From Sphingobium algorifonticola (lineage in GTDB: Bacteria; Pseudomonadota; Alphaproteobacteria; Sphingomonadales; Sphingomonadaceae), in the NCBI RefSeq assembly GCF_004005485.1, contig NZ_RZUL01000002.1, positions 744,001 through 808,000 on the forward strand: a stretch of 64,000 nt of DNA, written 5' to 3'. The position numbers and the translations under genes were made by a program. The notes beneath the pieces are model-generated. The model ran no database searches. It had not been told where the DNA came from and worked only from the letters and a program-made list of their open reading frames with translations. Below are positions 24,735 through 33,350 of this stretch, piece after piece (the first letter of the stretch is position 1; the number at the start of each line of letters is the position of its first letter).

Positions 24735-25464
24735 GGGGCGGCACATTCTTGTCACGGGCGCCGCCAGTGGCATTGGCCGGGCGGCCGCTCATCTGTTTGC
24801 GGCCTATGGTGCGCGTCTGATGCTGCTTGATCGTGATGAAAAGGTGCGCGAGATCGCGGACGCTCTCCCCGACGCCGACAGCGCCGTTGCGGACATAACC
24901 GATGCCGCGGCCATGGCAGAGGCGATTACCCGTTTCCCGCGAATGGATGGTGCGTTCAATAATGCCGGCATCGAAGGGATGGACGGACGGATGGTCCCGA
25001 TCATGGATTATCCGGATGCTGCCTTCGCGCAGGTGATGCATGTGAACGCCACGGGCCTGTGGCAGTGTATGAAAGCCCAGATTCCGGCGATACAGGCCAA
25101 TGGCGGTGGGGCGGTCGTAAATACGGCCAGCGTCATGGGCTGGTTGGGCGCGGCAGGCATGGCCGCCTATGTCGCCTCCAAGCATGCCGTTGTCGGACTG
25201 ACGCGTGCTGCGGCATTGGATTGTGCCCCGCTCAACATCCGCGTCAACGCGCTTTTGCCCGGTGCGGTCGAAACACCGATGCTGACGGAGCGAGGCTTCG
25301 TCGTGAACCCCGGCTTTGAGCAGCATGCCGCACAGGCACATCCGCTGGGCCGCTGGGCGCAACCGACCGAAATTGCGGAAGCGGCCGCATGGCTTTTGTC
25401 GTCCAAATCGTCATTCGTGACCGGCCATGCGCTGGCGGTCGATGGCGGCTTTTCCGCACGATGA
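24727..25464 (+). CDS. Short-chain dehydrogenase/reductase
   Basis: A 245-residue classical SDR using NAD(P). It has the cofactor motif TGAASGIGRAAA, the NNAG motif, the catalytic Ser in NTASVMGWL, YVASK (Tyr and Lys) and the C-terminal GHALAVDGGF. The ATG at 24727 is chosen because the first strand begins five residues later; ATGs at 24712 and 24718 are alternatives inside the upstream gene. Its stop overlaps the start of the next gene. It oxidises or reduces an alcohol/ketone in the same pathway as its neighbours. Confidence 0.88.
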   Translation: MLEGRHILVTGAASGIGRAAAHLFAAYGARLMLLDRDEKVREIADALPDADSAVADITDAAAMAEAITRFPRMDGAFNNAGIEGMDGRMVPIMDYPDAAFAQVMHVNATGLWQCMKAQIPAIQANGGGAVVNTASVMGWLGAAGMAAYVASKHAVVGLTRAAALDCAPLNIRVNALLPGAVETPMLTERGFVVNPGFEQHAAQAHPLGRWAQPTEIAEAAAWLLSSKSSFVTGHALAVDGGFSAR

Positions 25465-26390
25465 CCGGCAGCGCGATCATCCATCGCCTGCTGCGTGACC
25501 AGATAGAGCGCCTGTGGGGGCAGGGCGAGGTAGATCTCGTCGATGCCAATTATGCGCACGATGTTGTCGATCACATGCCGGTGCCCGGCCAGCCCGGTGG
25601 CCTGGCCGGTCTGAAGGATGTTGTGCGCGCTTTTCGGGCCGGACTTCCGGATATGCGGTTGCGGTTGCATGCGACGCTGGCGGCAGGGGATATGGGCGTG
25701 GACGTGTGGACGCTGAACGGTACGCACACGGGCACATTGTTCGGGCGTCCTGCAACCGAGCGATCGGTCTCCTTTTCTGGTATCGATATGGTGCAGGTAC
25801 GCGATGGCCGCATCACGGCATTGTGGCATGTCGAAGAAATGCTGCATTTCGAACAGCAATTGGGCATCGTGCAGGAGAGCTTCGGCACCCCGCTCAAAGC
25901 GGTGCCAGTCGCTGCGACGGACGACAGCGCCTATGAACCCGGGGCCGATGCCTACGTGCCCGGTCTATCGGATTTCAACGCGCAGGAGCATCGCAATCTG
26001 GCGATTGCACGAACACATATTGAGGAATTGTGGGCCAAGGGTCGGCATGATCTCGCCTGGCAGCTTTATGCGCCCGATGTCGTCGATCACAATCCCGCAC
26101 CGGGGCAAAGGCCGGGTATTGCAGGCATTGTGGATGTTCTTGGCTGGTTGCGTGAAGCGGTACCCGACCTGCGCATGCGCATCGGCTGTTACGTCATTGA
26201 TGGAAATATGGTGGCTGACCGCTGGACGATGACCGGAACACATAATGGGGCGCCGTTGATGGGCATAACGCCGCGAGGACGACGCTTTACGATCGCCGGG
26301 ATGGACGTGTGCCGTATAGGCGCGGATGGCCTTATAACCGATGTCTGGCATTGCGAGGAGTTTCTGAAACTCCGTACACAGATCGCGTGA
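25461..26390 (+). CDS. Tandem SnoaL-like (NTF2-fold) polyketide-cyclase family protein
   Basis: A 309-residue protein made of two copies of a SnoaL-like domain. Copy one spans about residues 8-140 (LLRDQIERLWGQGEVDLVDA, VVDHMPVPGQPGGLAGL). Copy two spans about 170-305 (IARTHIEELWAKGRHDLAWQ, VVDHNPAPGQRPGIAGI). Single-domain SnoaL proteins act in aldol-type cyclisation or epoxide/ester chemistry; here the pair is fused. Start and stop are fixed by an ATGA overlap with the SDR gene. It probably acts with the amidohydrolase and SDR; the reaction is unknown. Confidence 0.78.
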   Translation: MTGSAIIHRLLRDQIERLWGQGEVDLVDANYAHDVVDHMPVPGQPGGLAGLKDVVRAFRAGLPDMRLRLHATLAAGDMGVDVWTLNGTHTGTLFGRPATERSVSFSGIDMVQVRDGRITALWHVEEMLHFEQQLGIVQESFGTPLKAVPVAATDDSAYEPGADAYVPGLSDFNAQEHRNLAIARTHIEELWAKGRHDLAWQLYAPDVVDHNPAPGQRPGIAGIVDVLGWLREAVPDLRMRIGCYVIDGNMVADRWTMTGTHNGAPLMGITPRGRRFTIAGMDVCRIGADGLITDVWHCEEFLKLRTQIA

Positions 26391-26441
26391 CAGGTCGCTA
26401 TCGGTTCGCGCACGAGGCCCGACGTAGAGTGTGGGAGACGG

Positions 26442-26645
26442 TTATGCGCGATCGTAGGGCGGTTCGCTTATCTGCGTTTGCGCGATTGCCGCAGCTTCCA
26501 TGAGGCTTTTGCCAGTCTCCAAGGCGGCATAGGGTGTCATCGTGATGGCAATGCCGTGCGGCCCGTCGAGTAGGACAACGCCCGCCTCGGCATTGGCCTT
26601 GCCCGGCTGGTTGTGGGTGGAACCCAGAGCATAGCGTTGTGTCAT
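26442..26645 (-). CDS. Small hypothetical protein coupled to the Crp/Fnr gene
   Basis: A 67-residue protein of no family that I recognise. Its ATG shares one base with the stop of the Crp/Fnr gene (TGATG), which strongly suggests coupled translation. The sequence is mildly hydrophobic in the middle (AGVVLLDGPHGIAITMTPY) with no signal peptide or metal motif. It may modulate the regulator or simply be carried with it. A gene is supported mainly by the junction and by the frame filling the space. Confidence 0.5.
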   Translation of the reverse strand: MTQRYALGSTHNQPGKANAEAGVVLLDGPHGIAITMTPYAALETGKSLMEAAAIAQTQISEPPYDRA

Positions 26646-27388
26646 CACATCAGCCTTTCGCGGTCCGGATCGTCAGAATCGAAACGGATATAGAGGTAAT
26701 CTGGATCGAACTGCCCGCGCCGTGCCAGGCCCTCGACATTCAGGATGTCGACCAGCGACGATCGGAACACGCACAGCCCCTCTTCACGCAACTGGCGCAG
26801 CACGCGGTTGGTGTGGACATTGGTAATGCCGCAAATCTCCGACAGATCGGATTGCGTGATGCCAAGTGCGAAGCGCGCACCGTCGCTCAAATCCACCGCT
26901 TTCAGGCGTAGATGCGTTTCACTCAAAAAATGGGCGACGCGACCGACGGCATCCAGGCGGCCGAGGCGGAATACCCACGCGCGATGCATCGCCGCATCCA
27001 ACAATGTCGAAAACCACAGCTTTCGGGTCAGTTCCGGCATCGTGGAATTGATATGATTCAGTGAATCGTGCGGCAGAATAGCGACAGTGACTGCGGTCAG
27101 CGTTGCGACATCATGATCGAGAACTTTCAGCGGATAGGCGTGCAGATCGACGAAATCGCCCGGCACCTGTACTGCTACCAGTTGCCGCAGTCCCTGACGG
27201 TCATCGACGTAGCGACACATGAACCCTTCGAGCAGCAAGGTGCTGTTGGAAAGCGGTTCTCCGGCCCGCGCGATGGTCGTCCGCGCATCGAGGGTACGGA
27301 CTTCGGAAATGGCATTCTCCAGCACGGCGCGTTCCTCGCGCGTGAGAGACGTGCCGCTTCGTTGCCTTAGAAACTTGTCGGTAAACAC
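26645..27388 (-). CDS. Crp/Fnr family transcriptional regulator
   Basis: A 247-residue regulator. Residues 35-120 form the cyclic-nucleotide-type beta roll (TTIARAGEPLSNSTLLLEG, VQVPGDFVDLHAYPL). Residues about 175-210 form the winged helix (TQSDLSEICGITNVHTNRVL). There is no N-terminal cysteine cluster, so it is not an oxygen-sensing Fnr. This subgroup is common in sphingomonads and rhizobia, usually of unknown effector. It is divergent from the glycosyltransferase operon across about 280 bases and is a candidate controller of it. Confidence 0.88.
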   Translation of the reverse strand: MFTDKFLRQRSGTSLTREERAVLENAISEVRTLDARTTIARAGEPLSNSTLLLEGFMCRYVDDRQGLRQLVAVQVPGDFVDLHAYPLKVLDHDVATLTAVTVAILPHDSLNHINSTMPELTRKLWFSTLLDAAMHRAWVFRLGRLDAVGRVAHFLSETHLRLKAVDLSDGARFALGITQSDLSEICGITNVHTNRVLRQLREEGLCVFRSSLVDILNVEGLARRGQFDPDYLYIRFDSDDPDRERLM

Positions 27389-27665
27389 GCGCCATTCCTT
27401 CGAAGAGTGTGACGGGCATATCTGGCTTCAAATACATGAACCATTGAATGCCAGCCGGTATCCGGTGCCGGAAACAATTCGTCATAATGCAGATCAGTAT
27501 CGAACAAGGCATAGCAACTTGTGCGTGCGTGGATGGTTCTCTCATTACAATTTCTGACTTTTTAGCGGGACAGCGCGATCCTGCCTGCCCGTCAGCCTTA
27601 TACCGTCTGCCAGTTTCGCGTGCGAAACTGCGGTCTTTGCGCGCGTCGCCACATGAGGAACAGCC
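27389..27665. other. Intergenic region between the Crp/Fnr gene and the glycosyltransferase operon
   Basis: No gene is seen. The region is less GC-rich than its surroundings and holds AT-rich patches (for example around 27541-27565, with TTACAATTTCTGACTTTTTA) that could carry promoters for the divergent genes. It also contains the palindrome at 27611-27630. If the first glycosyltransferase starts at 27810 instead of 27666, the gene-free stretch is about 420 bases. Confidence 0.5.
27611..27630. promoter_or_regulatory. Perfect interrupted palindrome, candidate operator
   Basis: CAGTTTCGC-GT-GCGAAACTG is a 9-bp perfect inverted repeat with a 2-bp centre. It lies 36 bases before the first well-positioned start of the glycosyltransferase operon. 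The symmetry and place fit an operator for a dimeric regulator. It does not resemble the Crp (TGTGA-N6-TCACA) or Fnr (TTGAT-N4-ATCAA) consensus. Confidence 0.5.
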
Positions 27666-28964
27666 ATGGTGAGAACTATCGGAATAACGTCAATACAGGC
27701 CAATGGTGCTGATTGCTCGGCGTTATCTTCGCTCGTTCATCCTTTTCCCGCACAGGCTATGGCCCCGGCGACCGGCTGGGCAAGAGAATCGCATCAACGC
27801 GGCGACACAATGCGGATTGGCATCATTGCCCATCTCAAACATCCGATTGCGGAGCCTTTTGCCGGCGGACTGGAGATGCACACGCATCTGCTGGCGCGCG
27901 CGCTGCGGCAGCGGGGGCATGCGGTGACGATATTCGCATCGTCGCGATCGGAAACGTCGCTGGGGCTGGAAGCGATTTGTTCTGAAACGGCCATTGCGTC
28001 GGTCGGCACCGCAGAAGCCACCGACATCGCCTTCTTTCAGGAGCATCATGCCTATCTCAGCCTGATGAACGGGCTGCGCCATCGCCCCTTCGACATCATT
28101 CACAACAACTCGCTTCATTATTTGCCCGTTACGATGGCCGATAGCCTGCCGATGCCCATGGTCACGACATTGCACACCCCGCCCTTCTGCTGGCTGGAAA
28201 GCGGCATTCGGCTTTGCAGCGCCAACAACAACGCTTTGGTGGGCGTATCCCAATCGGTCGCTAACTTATGGGCGCATGTCCAACCGGTGGATGCCGTGAT
28301 CTTGAACGGCATCGATCTGGAGAAATTTGCTTTCCATGCCGATCCTGATCCCGACGACTATCTCGTCTGGTATGGCCGTATCGTCGCCGAAAAGGGTCTG
28401 CATCTGGCGATCGCGGCGGCGCGGCAGATCGGCCTGCCGCTTCGTATTGCCGGGCCTATTTTGGACGAAGCCTATTTTCGGGATGTGGTGGCGCCGATGC
28501 TGGGCAAGGATGCAATCCATGTTGGGCACCTGGCGCACAATGAACTTGCACGACTGGTCGGTGGAGCGCGCGCTTTTCTGTGTACGCCGCTATGGGATGA
28601 ACCTTATGGACTGGTTGTTGCCGAGGCGCTGGCCTGTGGCGTTCCGGTCGCCGCCTTTGCCCGCGGGGCCATTCCCGAAATAGTCAATGATAGCTGCGGT
28701 GTCCTCGCAAAGCCTGACGATGTGCGCTCTCTTGCGGAGGCAGGTCGTGCTGCGTTGTCACTGGATCGGCATGCGTGTCGTACACGGGCCGAGGAAATTT
28801 GCGACGCCAGGCGAATGGTCGACAGCTACGAGAACCTGTATCGGCGCATGATCCGATCAGCGGCGCATAACGATAGCTCGGGGCATGACGTTCCGTCCCG
28901 CTTTGCATCGCCAAACCCCCCAATCCCATTTGTGCAGGCCGAAAGATCACGCGCTCATGGGTGA
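27666..28964 (+). CDS. Glycosyltransferase family 4
   Basis: A GT-B fold transferase. The fold begins at MRIGIIAHLKHPIAEPFAGG (Met at 27810) and has the N-terminal sugar-acceptor half. The C-terminal half has VWYGRIVAEKGLHLAI and the nucleotide-sugar site LWDEPYGLVVAEALACGVPV (EX7E-type). The start is debatable: ATG 27666 has GAGGAA 6 bases upstream but adds 48 residues with no clear fold, while ATG 27810 has no ribosome-binding site. I give the longer form. It is the first of seven overlapping genes. It transfers a hexose or hexosamine in the assembly of an unknown glycoconjugate. Confidence 0.87.
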   Translation: MVRTIGITSIQANGADCSALSSLVHPFPAQAMAPATGWARESHQRGDTMRIGIIAHLKHPIAEPFAGGLEMHTHLLARALRQRGHAVTIFASSRSETSLGLEAICSETAIASVGTAEATDIAFFQEHHAYLSLMNGLRHRPFDIIHNNSLHYLPVTMADSLPMPMVTTLHTPPFCWLESGIRLCSANNNALVGVSQSVANLWAHVQPVDAVILNGIDLEKFAFHADPDPDDYLVWYGRIVAEKGLHLAIAAARQIGLPLRIAGPILDEAYFRDVVAPMLGKDAIHVGHLAHNELARLVGGARAFLCTPLWDEPYGLVVAEALACGVPVAAFARGAIPEIVNDSCGVLAKPDDVRSLAEAGRAALSLDRHACRTRAEEICDARRMVDSYENLYRRMIRSAAHNDSSGHDVPSRFASPNPPIPFVQAERSRAHG

Positions 28965-29925
28965 AATGCGATATGATTTCGGGTCTGCCGCCGTCGGTTC
29001 GACAATGCCGCGCCTGTGCGTCTGCGTACCTGCGCGGAACGAGGCAGACAGGTTGCCGACCCTGCTTGATGCGTTGGCTGCGCAGCACTGGCCCGAGCGC
29101 ATCTCGATATCGCTCGGCATCAACAACACAACGGACGACAGTCTCGCAGTGATTGAGGCGGCGCGCCGGCGCCATTCCCGACGCCTTGATCTGCATGTCG
29201 TGAAAGCAAATTTTGCGCCTGCGCTGGCCCATGCCGGTTCCGCCCGACGCTTGGCGATGGATGCCGGTCTGGCGATTCTGGGGGACGCAGAAGATGCGAT
29301 ACTGGTCAGCACCGATGCTGATGCGCGGCCACCGTGCGACTGGCTGGCCGCGATCGCTGCGGCTTTTGCAAAAGGCGCCGATATCGTCGGCGGCAGGATC
29401 GAGATCGACCCGGCGGAACCGCTGCCCGCGTTCGTTCATCAGTTACGTGCGGCATGGGACCGCTATTGGACAGTAGTTCGAAGTATCGAGGATTCGATAG
29501 ACCCCCGGTCATGGGACCCCGCACCGCGTCACGGCGATCACACTGGCGCGTCGCTCGCCGTCCGCGCTGAGGTTTATCGCGCCTGCGGTGGCGTGCCTTT
29601 ATTGGCGACGGGTGAGGATCGCGCGTTGGTCGATGCTGCGTTGGTAATAGGCGCGCGGCTCGTCCATCCGGACACCGTCCGCACCTTTGTATCGCCGCGC
29701 CTTCGTGGCCGCGCGGACGGCGGAATGGCAGTTGCGATGCAGGATATGTTTGCGCTTGCCCAGGATGGTGGCGCGCCTATGGCGCCTTCGTTCGAACAGT
29801 GGCGCAAACGGGCGCTGTGGCGTCGGGCGTTACGCGCGGGGCCGGATGGCGATAGGCTTGTCGCACAACAGGAACGGGTGTTGCCGCCTATGCCCTGCGA
29901 CATGCCGCTGGAGATAGGCGCGTGA
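28957..29925 (+). CDS. Glycosyltransferase family 2
   Basis: A 322-residue GT-A fold protein. It begins the nucleotide-binding strand at LCVCVPARNEADRLPTLLDA and has the DXD-like STDADARPP motif, then GGRIEI and RHGDHTGASLAVRAEVY. No membrane segments are evident, so it is cytoplasmic or peripheral. The ATG 28957 overlaps the upstream stop by 8 bases; a later Met at 29005 would also keep the fold. Its stop overlaps the next gene by a GTGA junction. Confidence 0.85.
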   Translation: MGEMRYDFGSAAVGSTMPRLCVCVPARNEADRLPTLLDALAAQHWPERISISLGINNTTDDSLAVIEAARRRHSRRLDLHVVKANFAPALAHAGSARRLAMDAGLAILGDAEDAILVSTDADARPPCDWLAAIAAAFAKGADIVGGRIEIDPAEPLPAFVHQLRAAWDRYWTVVRSIEDSIDPRSWDPAPRHGDHTGASLAVRAEVYRACGGVPLLATGEDRALVDAALVIGARLVHPDTVRTFVSPRLRGRADGGMAVAMQDMFALAQDGGAPMAPSFEQWRKRALWRRALRAGPDGDRLVAQQERVLPPMPCDMPLEIGA

Positions 29926-30965
29926 CTCGCCGTCCGATCGGCTATTATGTCCATCACCATGGCGCGGGTCATCGTACCCGTGCCAATGCGATCGTCGCCG
30001 CGATGGATTGGCCGGTAACTTTACTGGGTACAGGAATCGGCGATGCCGGTATCGATCTGTGCGACGATCGGCCGTGCGACAATGGCTTTGACGGCATCGA
30101 TAATGCAGCGACACGGCCGGATTGCCTGCATTATGCGCCAATCGATCATGAAGGCGTGCGCCGCCGGATAGCGCGGATGGCGCAATGGATTGCCGACCAT
30201 CGGCCTGCTTTGCTGGTCGTCGATGTTTCCGTCGAGATTGCGATGCTCGCGCGCCTGGCGTCGGTGCCGACCATCTATGTCCGGCTCAACGGCGATCGTG
30301 GCGACGCTGCACATTGCGATGCCTTCCGTGGTGCAGACGCTCTGCTGGCACCTTTTCATCAGGCCCTTGAATTGCCGTCTACGCCGATGTGGGTTCGAGA
30401 GAAGACATGCTATTTCCCCGGTATAGCTTCCGTGCTTTCCCTAGATGTGCCGAATACCAGCCGGGTGCTCGTGGTGATGGGCCGGGGTGGGCCGCCAGGC
30501 GATGGCGACCGGATCGCGCTGGCCGCGCGCGCCTGTCCGGATTTGCAGTGGCGTGTGATCGGGCCTGTGACGCCGCCGTCGAACAGGCCGAGCAATCTTG
30601 ACTTAGCTGGCTGGGTCGAGGACCCGATGCGGGAAATCGCGCAGGCAGCGATCATCATCGGCGCGGCTGGCGATGGTCTGGTGGGTGCCGTAATCGCGGC
30701 CGACAAGCCATTTATCTGTCTGCCGGAGGATCGCCCTTACGATGAACAGAGGGCGACGGCGCAGCGTCTGGATGCGTTGGGTGCGGCAGTCGTGCTGCGC
30801 AATTGGCCATCGGTGGATCAGTGGCCGACGCTGATCCGCAAGGCGCAGGCGATCCCCTCTTCGGTGCGCATGGCGCTAAACGATCACAATGGCGCGCAGC
30901 GGGCGGGTCAATGGCTCACGCGCCGTGCGGCCAATGCCACCGGCACTTTGGAGAAAGTCGCATGA
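29922..30965 (+). CDS. MurG-like (GT28-type) glycosyltransferase
   Basis: A 347-residue GT-B protein. Its N-terminus GYYVHHHGAGHRTRANAIV resembles the glycine loop of MurG and related transferases. The C-terminal half has VVMGRGGPPGDGDR, IIGAAGDGLVGAVIAADKPF and PEDRPYDEQRATAQRL, the donor-binding region of GT28-type enzymes. The GTG start is in a GTGA overlap, with GGAGATAGGC before it. It probably adds a UDP-sugar, possibly GlcNAc, to the growing glycoconjugate, and could then supply the N-acetyl group removed by the PIG-L protein below. Confidence 0.78.
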   Translation: MTRRPIGYYVHHHGAGHRTRANAIVAAMDWPVTLLGTGIGDAGIDLCDDRPCDNGFDGIDNAATRPDCLHYAPIDHEGVRRRIARMAQWIADHRPALLVVDVSVEIAMLARLASVPTIYVRLNGDRGDAAHCDAFRGADALLAPFHQALELPSTPMWVREKTCYFPGIASVLSLDVPNTSRVLVVMGRGGPPGDGDRIALAARACPDLQWRVIGPVTPPSNRPSNLDLAGWVEDPMREIAQAAIIIGAAGDGLVGAVIAADKPFICLPEDRPYDEQRATAQRLDALGAAVVLRNWPSVDQWPTLIRKAQAIPSSVRMALNDHNGAQRAGQWLTRRAANATGTLEKVA

Positions 30966-32092
30966 CAGCCGTTCGCAAAACCACGACGCCGATGGATGAT
31001 CCGGTGGTTCGTGCCAAAGCCATCACGGAGCAACTCGCGACGCTTGGTGCCCGCTATGACGCTGCCCCGGTATTCCCGGTTGAGAGCATGAAGCTGCTGT
31101 CCGGGGCTGGGTTGCACAGGGCTTTTGCGCCAGTTGAGAGCGGCGGCATGGCCTTCGGCGATCCGTTGGCGCGCAACCAATGCCTGATGACGGTGCTTCG
31201 CCTTGTCGGTCGTGCCGATTTGAGCGTCGGACGGCTCTATGAAGGGCATGTCAATGCGCTGGCGTTGTTCGACTGGTACGGGTCTGTGGCGCAACGGGCC
31301 GATCTGCGGCAGGCACTTGCGCAAGGGGCATTCTATGGTGTGTGGGCGACCGAGCCGCAGCCCGGCGTGAAATTGCACAACAGCGACAACGGTACCGTCA
31401 TTCTGCAGGGCAGCAAATGCTTTGCGACAGGGGCAGGCGGCCTCGCCTATGCCATCATAACGGCCCAACCGGCAGAGCGCGAACGGCAACTGGTCATTGT
31501 ACCGGCCAATGATGCGAAACGGGCCGACCTGTCGCAATGGCGGGTAAGGGGTATGCGCGCCACCGGCAGTGGTCTTTATGACCTGACCGGCATGAACGTC
31601 GCCCCTGATCGACTGCTCGGTTTGCCCGGCGATTATGACCGGGAGCCATGGTTCACGACGGGGGCGTGGCGGTTTACTGCGGTTCAGCTTGGCGGGATCG
31701 AGGCGTTGTTGGCCGAAACACGGCTTGCCATGTCCGAGGCGGCGCGCGGTGATCCCCTGCAACGCGGAAAGTTTGCCGATGCCGTCGTCGCAACGCGGAC
31801 CGCCTATCTGTGGGTGCGCGAATGTGCGATCCGCGCAGCGAAGGACGATCCTGACGGCCCGGCCTTTGCGCGAATGACGCGCGGGGTCGTGGAACGGGCG
31901 GGGCTGAACGTCATGGAACTGGCTGCTCGGATCGTAGGTACGCGCAGCGCGATGGATGGCCAGAGGATTGACAAGATCATTCGCGATCTCAGCCTCTATC
32001 TCCGGCAGGGCGGGCCGGATTATGCGCGCGATCAGGCGGCGATTGCCTGGCTCAATCATGATGTCTGGGGCGTGGAGGATGCATTATGGTGA
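30962..32092 (+). CDS. Acyl-CoA dehydrogenase-like flavoprotein
   Basis: A 376-residue FAD protein with the acyl-CoA dehydrogenase fold: the flavin-binding VWATEPQPGVKL motif, MRATGSGLYDLTG and a helical C-terminal domain ending in YLRQGGPDYARDQAAIAWL. It sits inside a glycosyltransferase operon rather than with beta-oxidation genes. It may therefore oxidise a lipid chain or a sugar/amine carrier-bound substrate, as relatives do in secondary metabolism. The start is fixed by an ATGA overlap. The substrate is unknown. Confidence 0.82.
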   Translation: MTAVRKTTTPMDDPVVRAKAITEQLATLGARYDAAPVFPVESMKLLSGAGLHRAFAPVESGGMAFGDPLARNQCLMTVLRLVGRADLSVGRLYEGHVNALALFDWYGSVAQRADLRQALAQGAFYGVWATEPQPGVKLHNSDNGTVILQGSKCFATGAGGLAYAIITAQPAERERQLVIVPANDAKRADLSQWRVRGMRATGSGLYDLTGMNVAPDRLLGLPGDYDREPWFTTGAWRFTAVQLGGIEALLAETRLAMSEAARGDPLQRGKFADAVVATRTAYLWVRECAIRAAKDDPDGPAFARMTRGVVERAGLNVMELAARIVGTRSAMDGQRIDKIIRDLSLYLRQGGPDYARDQAAIAWLNHDVWGVEDALW

Positions 32093-32763
32093 TGCCACTA
32101 TCGGCACGGCCGTGGCGCGACTTGCGCTGGCTGATCCTTGCGCCGCATCCCGATGACGAAACCTTGGGTGCGGGGGCGCTGATCGCGCAAGCCGCACGGA
32201 CCGGACATCTGGCAGGAGTCGTCTACCTTACTGACGGGTCCGGCTCCCACCTTGTGTCGGATGGGCGATCAGGCGCGATCAAAGCCGTGCGCAGGCGAGA
32301 GGCCGCGACGGCTGTGCGCCGATTGACGGGAAGCCGACAGCAGCCGCCTGTCCATCTTGACTGGAAGGATGCCGCGCCACTCAACGAAGGGGAGGCCGGA
32401 TTCGATCGCGCCTGTCGCCGATTGGTCTCGCTGTGTCGCCAACGGGCAGTGGATGCGGTGGCAGTGACGGCACTGCATGAACCGCATTGCGACCATGTCG
32501 CTGCTGCCCGGCTGGCCTACGCCGTGCAGAAGAATGTCAGGCATCGGCTTGTCGTCGCGGAATATAGGGTGTGGGCCAGCTCTGTTGATCGCGCTACGCA
32601 TCGCGCGTTAGTGACTGCACCTATGCCTCCGGGGAAGCGGCGGCATGCGTTGCACGCACACCGCAGCCAGCTTACGGCCGCTTACGGGCCAGGCTTTCGG
32701 TTACCGGTCGAGCGTCAGCATATGGCTGCGCGTGACACCCTTCACCTGCGGCGGCGCGCATGA
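32086..32763 (+). CDS. PIG-L (LmbE) family deacetylase
   Basis: A 225-residue zinc-dependent N-deacetylase of the PIG-L/LmbE/MshB fold. The metal motif is PHPDDE (His21, Asp23, Asp24) and a second His cluster is HEPHCDHVAAARLA. Family members remove acetyl from N-acetylglucosamine in GPI anchors, mycothiol or bacillithiol, or from other amides. GGAGG lies 7 bases before the ATG at 32086, inside the end of the previous gene. In this operon it would expose a free amine for the methyltransferase that follows. Confidence 0.85.
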   Translation: MVMPLSARPWRDLRWLILAPHPDDETLGAGALIAQAARTGHLAGVVYLTDGSGSHLVSDGRSGAIKAVRRREAATAVRRLTGSRQQPPVHLDWKDAAPLNEGEAGFDRACRRLVSLCRQRAVDAVAVTALHEPHCDHVAAARLAYAVQKNVRHRLVVAEYRVWASSVDRATHRALVTAPMPPGKRRHALHAHRSQLTAAYGPGFRLPVERQHMAARDTLHLRRRA

Positions 32764-33350
32764 CACGGCATAGCGGAACCATGCCGCCCGGTTATTTCGA
32801 ACGCATGTTCTTGGGGACGGCCGACCCATGGGATCTGGACAGCAGTCCCTATGAAAAGGCGAAATATGACCATAGCACAGCAACGCTCGCAGGCCGAACC
32901 TATGCGCAAGGCTTCGAGGTAGGATGCGCGCGAGGTGCATTGACCCAGCGGCTCGCCTTGCATTGTTGTGCGCTGCTGGCGGTCGATGTGAGCGAAACCG
33001 CATTGCAGGCCGCGCGAATGCGCTGCGCCGAGCATGATGGTGTCAGCTTCGGTCAGATGGCTTTCCCTGAACAGGTGCCATCGATCGATAACATCAATCT
33101 CCTGATTTTATCCGAAGTCGTCTATTATTGGGATGATGCCGACATCTGGCGGGCGGCGGACTGGATTGCCAAGCATCTGGCGCCGGGCGGCGATATATTG
33201 CTGGTCCACTGGACAGACGAAACGGATTATCCACAATCGGGCGATGGGGCGGTATCGAAACTGCATGCGGCGCTCGGTCCGGCGATTGCAGTGCGGACGG
33301 CGGAGCGATGCCCGCACTATCGTCTCGATCTCTGGCGCTGGCCGTCATGA
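32760..33350 (+). CDS. NodS-like SAM-dependent methyltransferase
   Basis: A 196-residue Rossmann-fold methyltransferase of the NodS family. It is recognised by DPWDLDSSPYEKAKYDHS, the SAM loop FEVGCARGALTQRLA and LLAVDVSETALQ, and LILSEVVYYW. NodS in rhizobia N-methylates the deacetylated glucosamine of Nod factors. The gene immediately upstream is a deacetylase, so the pair repeats the NodB-NodS logic with a different type of deacetylase. No NodA or NodC homologue is seen in the window, so this is not a Nod factor locus. The start is in an ATGA overlap. Confidence 0.82.
   Translation: MTRHSGTMPPGYFERMFLGTADPWDLDSSPYEKAKYDHSTATLAGRTYAQGFEVGCARGALTQRLALHCCALLAVDVSETALQAARMRCAEHDGVSFGQMAFPEQVPSIDNINLLILSEVVYYWDDADIWRAADWIAKHLAPGGDILLVHWTDETDYPQSGDGAVSKLHAALGPAIAVRTAERCPHYRLDLWRWPS

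Noticed and set aside
32760-33350. A Nod factor (symbiosis) locus because of the NodS-like gene
   Set aside because: No NodA, NodB or NodC homologue is seen nearby; only the methyltransferase family is shared.
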